Positions 56,442 through 64,000 of a DNA stretch of 64,000 nucleotides are shown here, piece after piece. Source of the stretch: Drosophila pseudoobscura (taxonomy: Eukaryota > Arthropoda > Insecta > Diptera > Drosophilidae); the NCBI RefSeq assembly GCF_009870125.1, contig NC_046681.1, positions 27,736,001-27,800,000 on the forward strand, in the 5' to 3' direction. The position numbers and the translations under genes were made by a program. The first letter of the stretch is position 1. Each line of letters starts with the position of its first letter. The notes below the pieces were generated by a model. It was not told where the DNA came from. It saw nothing but the letters and a program-made list of their open reading frames with translations, and ran no database searches.

Positions 56442-57548
56442 TCACTCGGAGACCTCGATGATTTGAGCATTCTCGCAGACGATGGCATCCCGCTGGCCGC
56501 TCTGGACAGTGCCGATGATCCAGGCCGGGTGACCATCCTGGGCCTCGAGGAGGCGGCAAAAGGAAGCGGCATCCTCGCGGGGCATGCAGATGAGCAGGCC
56601 ACCGGAGATCTCGTGGCTAACACCGCGACGCAGGCGGCTCTGGCAGCAAGGTACAGTCGCCAGCTTGCCGATCACCGGCAGGATGTTGATGACAAAGGAC
56701 AGCGGCTGCTGTTGGAGGAGAGCCAGGGTCCTGGCATGGGCCAGGATGCCCCGCCCGGACACGGCCAAGGCCCCGTGGGCGTTGTGCAAGTGCATGAGAC
56801 TGGCGGCCTTGCGGTTGAGGCGAGTCATCGACTTGACAGCCAGCCGATAGGCCACACGGAGGTCCTCTTCGGTGACGAACGGATTGTAGCGCTCCCAGGC
56901 CTGCGGCTGACCGATGCACCCGTAGGCATCGATGGCCATCTGGGTGCCCAGGGGCTTGGTCAGCACCAGGACATCGCCGTCCACGGCGTTGTCGCGCGCC
57001 AGCAGCCGGCTCTTCTCCCAGTGGGAGGAGGCCAGGCCGCCGGCGATGAACCAGTCGCTGTGCATGCACTGGGCCCAGGTCTCCCTCCCGCCGGTGGCCT
57101 GGAAGCACTGCTTGAAGCCCTCCTCCATCATGGAGTACACCACTTTGAACTCGCTCATGCACATCCGGCGAGGCCTGCAGGCCAGCATCAGCATTTTGTC
57201 GCACTCGGTGATGCCCATGGCGTAGAGGTCGGCGATCGCGTCCGCGCAGATGATCTTCCCCACCTCGTAGGGATCGTCGATGACCGGGTAGTGGCACACG
57301 ACGGTCAGGTGGTGCTGCACTCCGGCCAGCAGACCGCTCGTGGTGATGTTCATTTCGCGCAGCATCTCCTCCAGCCGCGTTACCGGCCGCCGCTCGCCGC
57401 CCCACGTGTAGGCGTTGTCGGCAGGGCTGTCGAGCATTTCCGAAACCACTGATTCGGGCACCTTGCAGCCGGCTACCATCCGGTCGCCGTAGTTGGTCAG
57501 CCGGAAGTAGGCACTTAGGCCTCGAAGAACGGGGTTGAAGTCGCCCAT
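56442..57548 (-). CDS. Divergent SelD (selenophosphate synthetase)-like protein
   Basis: Intronless 368-aa protein, clearly derived from fly SelD (Sps1): it keeps GCKVP, DDPYEVGKI, ADLYAMGITECDKMLML, GDVLVLTKPLGTQ, MTRLNRKAASLMH, NAHGA and ISGGLLICMPRE. Selenophosphate synthetases make selenophosphate from ATP and selenide; fly Sps1 lacks that activity and has Arg at the Sec/Cys position. Here that position is Ala (VAGCKVP), the TDFFYP ATP/metal motif is lost, TGGQ is replaced, and DITGFGLLGHA is AVSGRGILAHA. It starts about 25-30 residues later than SelD. The frame is fully open, a DRE lies 100 bp upstream (57647) and a poly(A) signal about 40 bp downstream, so it looks expressed. Best reading: an old retrocopy with a new, non-catalytic role. 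Start is ATG 57548; an upstream TTG extension is not used. Confidence 0.85.
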   Translation of the reverse strand: MGDFNPVLRGLSAYFRLTNYGDRMVAGCKVPESVVSEMLDSPADNAYTWGGERRPVTRLEEMLREMNITTSGLLAGVQHHLTVVCHYPVIDDPYEVGKIICADAIADLYAMGITECDKMLMLACRPRRMCMSEFKVVYSMMEEGFKQCFQATGGRETWAQCMHSDWFIAGGLASSHWEKSRLLARDNAVDGDVLVLTKPLGTQMAIDAYGCIGQPQAWERYNPFVTEEDLRVAYRLAVKSMTRLNRKAASLMHLHNAHGALAVSGRGILAHARTLALLQQQPLSFVINILPVIGKLATVPCCQSRLRRGVSHEISGGLLICMPREDAASFCRLLEAQDGHPAWIIGTVQSGQRDAIVCENAQIIEVSE

Positions 57549-57646
57549 TGTAAAATCCAAAGTATTATTTTATTCACAAGCAAAAAGCGTTTGACAGCTG
57601 CAGGGCTGCCTAGAAACTTTCGATAACTGATGTCACGATTGGAACT

Positions 57647-57654
57647 TATCGATA
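57647..57654. promoter_or_regulatory. DRE octamer TATCGATA upstream of SelD-like gene
   Basis: An exact DREF site 100 bp before the SelD-like ATG, in an area with other CGATA words. It supports this retrocopy having an active, housekeeping-type promoter. Confidence 0.6.
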
Positions 57655-58062
57655 GTTATAGTCTCTCTACGATATATACTGATAATAGGCAAAGAAAATA
57701 CGCTTTGCTGGTGAGATTTATCTTTGACAAACACTCCAGCAAATCCACATATCGATTGCATGAGTTGGCAGCCCTACTCTTGGCCAATGCAACCCTGTAC
57801 TGGAAGAAAAATGGCCGCTGTTACGTGGAGCTGAAAACTTACAAAGAATTCTCTGTTTTGGGAGGTGCGCGTAGACCGAAAAAATGTTTAAAAATCATGA
57901 AATGGATCATCGGGGAGATATTATATATTTTTGGACGTTCTGCACCAACAGAAGGCTGTCACGCGCCGATCTTAGGCAAAACGCAGCCCTCCTCCCGACC
58001 AACTGAACGAGGGACGCTGCCGCATGACGCGTGGCGCGTAGCAGAACCGAACATACAGGAAA

Positions 58063-58500
58063 GATGGTAGCTGTATTCTTGTTCCAGTCCCTGATTTCAT
58101 TTTCCTCTACAGGAGTCAAGGGAGCGCTTTACAGGCTTTGGCGATTCAGCCACCTAAAGGGAGGTAGATTCTTCCGACGGCGAAGAGGCTTTTTGATCTC
58201 TACTTGGCTCTACACCAAGCCAAGATGTGATTCCTGGAAGCAGACTCGCAGACTTTGGCCTGGAAGAAGAGGACATCAAGGCCTGTATCAACAGCGAGCC
58301 GAAAAGGTCCAATGGAGGATTCGACAGACCTTTTGCCAAAGTCGTAGGATCGGTTATATATATAGAAGCTAGGAATATATAAGCCGGTCATTCTAGTCGA
58401 AGTATTCTTTCCCCTCTTGGCAAACTTTCGCATCAACCCACTCGACCCCATTCGCCTGAGCCTCGAAGCCTGTCAATACCCAATCGACATCAAATACTAG
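58063..58500 (+). pseudogene. Possible decayed or spliced host gene fragment
   Basis: Two plus-strand pieces look coding but do not form one clean frame. One (about 58240-58375) reads LADFGLEEEDIKACINSEPK then GGFDRPFAKVVG, with stops further upstream in the same frame. Another (about 58404-58497) reads LLANFRINPLDPIRLSLEAC then QYPIDIKY and a stop. A different frame starts at ATG 58063 with a signal-like MVAVFLFQSLISFS, and TTTTCCTCTACAG looks like an acceptor. It may be a multi-exon gene or a decayed gene; no family recognised. Confidence 0.25.
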
Positions 58501-61500
58501 CCGAGTTTTTTCCGTTGCGAAATAGTTGTCTGTTGTGGCCCCTTAGGGGTGGGGGGAGTGGGCCACCCCTTTATGGATCCACCTGTTACCACGCACCTGC
58601 TGCTGCTCAATAATTGATGTAAATCTGTCAGCACTGTGAAGTGTCACACTCGTTGTCGTTGCTGTTTCCAGTTCCTTTTCCTGTTTTCTCTGGTGCTGAG
58701 TGCCTTGTTGATCCTTTTTATTCCGGTAGCCGTGTTGTTGTTTCAACCTGCAACTTGTTCACAACTTCCGAGGGTACTTGCACGGAGTGTATGGTGCAGG
58801 GGGCAGGGGAAAAAACCTCCACAGCTGGCGAGAAGGAGAAGATTGTAGCCAAGGGCTGCTCCAGACACAGAGGACGGAGGCCTATGGACACCAAGGGGGC
58901 AGGGTGTAAGCTCTTGGGGAATGATAAATAGCCAAGAGCTCAAGTGGCCCACCGTTGCAGGCCAAAAAGCTTCTCACCTTTTGGATAAAACTCGCAGGCA
59001 AAGGCTGCCCTGGATAAGCTCCCGAAAACCTAATGAAAATGAGATGAAAATTATTGCAACGTAAATCAGGCGCCCAGCTGGGACGCCCCCATCCACCCAG
59101 CAACCAAGAGGCTGCTCTCCTGGCTTTTCCCCCATCCCCCCATCCCCATCCCCCATCCCGTCTAAACGTTTCCAACTGCTTAATTTGGCTTTCATTGCTG
59201 CTGTTCTTTCGCTTTTTTTTTTTTGTTCTTTCCTTTGGTTCTCGTATCTTTTTTCGATTTCGTTGCGGCCTGACATGAATTATTTAACGATCTCCAGCTG
59301 CGTTGATGCGATTCGGCCAAGGATGCCTCCGAATTAAAGCCCTAACAAGCTTAACCGCAGAAGGGGGAGCCAGCCAGGAGCCCAACTTCATTTAATGCAA
59401 CAATGTGTGGGTCAGAACAATAAGCGATTCAGCCCAGTATACTCTTACCATTCCACCGTGTTCTAGCCATTTCTGTGGATGCGAGGACTTAACTCTTTGT
59501 GCCGACGCGACGCTACGTCGACTTTCCAATTTCAAGTGAAAAATCCCGCGAATGAACATGTAAACAACACAGTGGATAGGTGGAGCCCGAAAAGGGGGCG
59601 GGGGGGGGGACAGACAGACAGGAAAAACAAAAGGAAAACTCCCAAATGCAAAGAAAAATCGACTAAGAATGATTGTGGTTGAAACAGGGATAGAGTGGCC
59701 GAAAGGATGACCTGGAAAGGGTTAATGGAAGTATTTGGAGGTCGAATAGCACCGTATTGGATAGGAGAAATGAGAGAATAGAACACTACTACATTAATCC
59801 ATATTTTAAGACCTGAATTCCCCCAAATTTGAATGAAGAACCCTGTCAAATTCCCCTTCAAACCCAGGTCTATCACAAGGCCGCCTTATCCCACAGATTT
59901 TCTAATATTTTGGGACTATATTCTTCAGTTCCTCGGAGCCCTCTTCATTCAGTCTTATATACCCTGTAACTGGTGAGTTTTTCCCCCTCACTGAGCCAAA
60001 AACCAAATGAAAATTTCTCTGCGGGAGGTCGGCCAGTGCTTGTATCTGTATCTGTATCTGTATCTGCGAGCTGCAAAACTGCATTGGCCCAAAAGTGTAT
60101 CTGCAGTGGCCATGTGTCGGCGTGCGTGTGTGTGTGTGTGCCTGTGTGTGTGTGGAGAACAGTTTGCAACAAACTGGCTCTCCGTGAGATCCTAAAACCA
60201 AATAAAATGCGCTCCGCAGTTGAACCCGCTTGAAATATATTTTTGGCAATGAAAATAACCACCCACCCTACCCCTCCCCTCCCCCCGCCGCAAAAAAAAA
60301 GGATACAAAAAGTTGTTATAATAAATGGAATGAAGCGCCAAAGCGTTGAGCTGCAAGAGAATGTTGCAACAGCAACAGAGTGCAACCAGGGCATCCTTCC
60401 TTGCCTGATAATCCCTGGGAAATTTGTCTAGCCTGGGCAGCCCCCCCCGCAGCCCCCGCAGCCCCCGAAGCCCCCGAAGCCCCCGAATCTCTCCCTCTAA
60501 GGCTGATGAATGACGTCGCTGCTGTGCAAATTATAAGAGCAATTTGCATTATGTGGGTGGTGCCTCCGCGGCATTATCCCTAGCCGAGTTCTGGGATTAG
60601 TTTTTCGGCGAATGCGTGGCGAATGAAATGTTAGGTTTCCGAGATAATTATGGTGTTTAAGCGGGGGATCTATTCGGGGAAGAGTCCCTGCCTCTATAAC
60701 TAGTTATCCACACACTCCTGCCTCCCTTAAGGCTGTCCCCAATTGATTTACAAGGCTCTCAACACCGAAAAACAATGTCTTCCCTTGGATCTCTGACATC
60801 ATCAGCTAGAAAATACCCATTTAAACAATCATCTAATTGAAATCGAAACCAAATGGAACCCATGCCAAAGGAAAATCAGCTAGAAACCCATTGAAAGCCC
60901 GTAGTTTCCACCCTCAGACGGGCAGAGCCACGGAATAATTGCAAATACATAAATAAATTGATGGTGGATTGTCCAGGCTTTAAAGCATCATAAATTTGCA
61001 ATGCGCCATTAGCATGATTTATGCCCATTTAATTTTTCATAACAAAGGCAACGGCCACAGGACGCAGGACGCAGGACACACGGGATGACAAACAAGACAC
61101 AGGCTGGCATTAGCAGGACAATAGAGAGGGGCTCTGAGCAGGGGGGCGGGGGGGATCGGAACTGCTGTAATCATAAACAAGAGTGCATAAAAAAGTGCCC
61201 TGAATGAGGCGACAAGCGGCAACATAATTGAATAGTAAAAGCGTGGCGTTGCACTGAAATTAACCACCACAAAATGACGCAAATAATGTTAAAAGGCGAA
61301 TGGCGGTGAATGGGGGGGGGGGGGGGAGGGGAGAAGCCGCTGCCTCGTACGGACGATTAAATTTCATTGAAATTGAATTACATTAAAAACAAGAAGGGAT
61401 GCCTAGGTCCAGCCGTAACGAAGGACTCGTTACTCTATAGATTTGTACTCTCTATGGAGTTCTCTATAGAGAATCGGTGTCCCCCTTTGAAAGGGTATAC

Positions 61501-64000
61501 AAAGAAAGACAGAGAGAGAGAGAGAGGAAAAGTGCAAAAAGCAAACGTTTCATTCAACGAGCCCGGGGAGTCGTGTCCAGCCTGGGTGCTGCAGGGTCCT
61601 GCAGGGTCCCAGGACCCAGGACAATAGTGCACAAATTAACTTACAAAAGCTAAATAAAAATTGCCAACGCGGCAGCAGACCAACGTGTCGTTGTCGTCGT
61701 CCTTGTGTTGGTCCTTCCTTTCATCTGGCTGCCATCTGCCTTCATTTCGGCTTAATGCTAAACAGCCTGTAGTTTACGGCTTTGGGCTTGTTTATGCCAA
61801 GTTCTTATCGCGCTGATTGTCAACCCGAAAGCGAGTTGCTTTCCAAGTAATTTGCGGATTTATTAAAACTTTGCCGGCAGGCTTTTCTCTGTGAATGGAA
61901 ATACAATAGTCCTGCACAGCAGGCGGCCAATTAGTTGTTGCCTAATTCTTGAGGTGAGACACAGAAATGTTTAAAGGAAGGAGGAGACCCTGTGGAGGGG
62001 ATATTAAATTTGTTCAATGGGTTTTCGTTTGGGGTTTCAATTAATGAAACAGATAGATTCTGGTCTTTCTTTTAGAGCTCTCCCAGAACCCCTTGTTTCT
62101 CTGCCTTTCAAAGCCCTGTCTATACATCTCTGCTTGTATTTCCTTGTGTAATCCAACAACTTTGTTGGAATTCCGTTCAGAAATAAATCAGGAAAGCAAC
62201 TCGTCCCCACACGACAAACAGCGGCAAGAGCAACATAAATCTACTTGACGCAGCAGGACCTCCGCCCTCGCCCTCGCCCTCCTACACCGCAAAGCTCGGC
62301 CCCCCGCCCCTTGGTGCCCCCCCCCCCCCCCCACTCAGCAGGCACCTCCAGCGGGTGAGATTTATGAAACAGTCAAGTATTTTCTATTTAAGTTAATAAC
62401 AATCATAATAATGGCAACAGGGAAAATTGATGCAGCGGAAGAAGATGGCAAAAGCGAGGAAAAAGGAAAGGCTCCTTGAGCAGGTCGAAAGTTGAGATAC
62501 CCTCGAAGATACCCGGGACTTGTAAGGGGGTAATGGGGTAAAGGGGTTCTAGAAAGGGGCTAGGCATCTGGAAATCTTCCGAAACTAGGAAATATTTCAA
62601 GAGAAAGGCCTGTCTTTGAATGCTCCTAAACATGTCCCAAAATCTGCTTAAAATCGTAGTGGAAGTACCCCCTGGTAGTGTATAAAAGATGAGTGTAAGA
62701 CGCCCTATGATGATGGGGCACCACACACACACCAACACACACCCAACCTGATGATAGATGATAGATGATGTGCATATAAGCGCAAATAAACACAAGATTC
62801 GCTCTTGTCTACGAAAATAAGTTCCATTTTTCGTTGTTGCCGGCTTGCTGGCATCCCCCTCGTTGCATGCCCCAGCGGGTGGTGTCCTTGGGTGGGTCTG
62901 TGGGGGGCTGCCTGCCTCATAATAAGCTCCTAGGTGTCCTGTATGTGCGCTGGGGTAAAAGTCTTTGCATATTTGAGCAGCTTCTTGTCTCATTGTGCTT
63001 TGTGCATTTCTGTGACATTCGCTTAAAAATTCCATTACACTAAGCTCGAATTACGAACAAAAGTCAACGGTGAAGGGAGGGGGAGGGTGCCCCCAGATCG
63101 AAGTGGGAAGTACCCTGAGTATGGGAATACCTTGTTGGGAATAGTTTTTATCCAATTTTGAGATCTTTTTCGAAAGGAAAACACTTCTTTCCCTCATCAA
63201 CATACCACCCCCTTCTAGGGTATCAAAAAACGTATTTCAGGCCGCGTTGAGCACACAGAAAAATATGAAATATTTTCGCAAGATATTTGTCTGGCATGAA
63301 ATGTCTTTTTCCCCCGAAAATATCATTTCGCTTTTCATTAAACTGCAAAGAGCTCTCGAGCAGCTGTCATCCTTTGGAATTGAACAGCCTACGGCTGCAC
63401 TTAGCCAACAACAACACCTTGAGATACATATTTACAGAGAAATCACCAGGCCACAGAATATCTCTGACTCTGACGCTGTTTTCGTGGCGGTAACTTTGTA
63501 ATCAAATTAGATTTATGTATTTAGCAACAAGTTGAACAGCCAAAAATTTCCATAGTTGCCACGAGGCTCTACAAGGGTCGATTCTGTGGCCTCTGGCTGT
63601 CTTTGATTTTTCCTGGAATGCGACTCAAAGGGCAGTCGGATGTTCTGATGGACTGGGTCTAGCCGCAGGGCATCCTCCACCACTCTTCCACTCGGAGCCA
63701 TTAAATTTTTAATCATCTCGGCCAGCCATGGACCATAACTGTCAATAGCAATTAGTGGCGGAGTTGGGGTCTCCAGGGGGGGCGGCAGGGGGCAGGGGGT
63801 GGCGTCCTGTTTGGGGATTTTGGGGTCAAGACAAGTCAATTAGGCCCGAGGCCTGACTGTACGTACATCAATTTAATTAAGGGTTTTGAATACACTATAA
63901 AGTCAGAAGAAGAACCATTTTAGTTCCCTTTTAAGCCCTTTTAGGAAATATATGTCTCAAGATATGCGAAAGCCTGGTTAAGGCGATTAAAGACAAAGAG

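Larger units (their letters stand above)
57549..64000. other. Non-coding stretch to window end
   Basis: No gene is firmly supported. It begins with the SelD-like promoter. 58.06-58.50 kb has coding-like fragments (separate entry). The rest holds GT/AC arrays (about 60127-60150, 62725-62750), a TCTGTA hexamer array near 60045-60065, a C run near 62318-62332, a G run near 61311-61326, and AT-rich conserved-looking DNA. Confidence 0.55.

Noticed and set aside
56463-57452. 329-codon plus-strand frame
   Set aside because: Antisense shadow of the SelD-like gene; His/Gly/Ala-rich as expected for a complement of GC-rich codons.

Overview
The window is animal nuclear DNA from a fruit fly (Drosophila). 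The proteins recognised are Mul1, the cut-up-type dynein light chain Cdlc2, Neural Lazarillo (NLaz), SelD-like and GS1-like proteins, and an HP1 chromoshadow protein. Genes have short introns with fly-type splice sites, and several promoters carry the DRE octamer TATCGATA. From memory, NLaz, Cdlc2 and a GS1-like cluster sit close together at the base of chromosome arm 2L in D. melanogaster. That suggests a Muller element B segment. The G/C runs and the lineage-specific duplicates would fit the obscura group, but this is inference.

Layout. 1-17 kb is mostly non-coding, with only Mul1 at 4.9-5.9 kb; it also holds a tRNA-like hairpin (11.3 kb) and an AT-rich dimer repeat (9.8-10.2 kb). Cdlc2 lies at 18.1 kb. 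18.4-29 kb has no convincing gene but many simple and diverged tandem repeats. From 29 kb the window becomes gene-dense: a GS1-like HAD protein with a charged tail (minus strand), a chromoshadow-only HP1 relative (plus strand), then a block with a 104-aa protein gene, a pair of overlapping small ORFs and two GS1-like HAD genes. That block recurs in opposite orientation at 51.5-54.5 kb. The two ~3 kb arms enclose about 17 kb holding three lipocalin genes (NLaz and two relatives) and an unrecognised three-exon gene. Beyond the right arm are a small secreted-protein gene and an intronless, divergent SelD-like gene. 57.6-64 kb is again mostly non-coding.

Main result. The inverted duplication is a mosaic. 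The inner ~1.8 kb, with the two HAD genes, is almost identical between arms: one protein pair is identical and the other differs at one residue. The outer ~1.2 kb has diverged strongly. This looks like arm-to-arm gene conversion, or a recent re-duplication, of the HAD genes only. In each arm one HAD protein keeps the full catalytic set. Its neighbour has Glu in place of the nucleophilic Asp, so an apparent enzyme and a probable pseudoenzyme are maintained together. The SelD-like protein has also lost its catalytic motifs while keeping an open frame, a DRE promoter and a poly(A) signal. The locus is therefore rich in altered duplicates of metabolic and chromatin genes.
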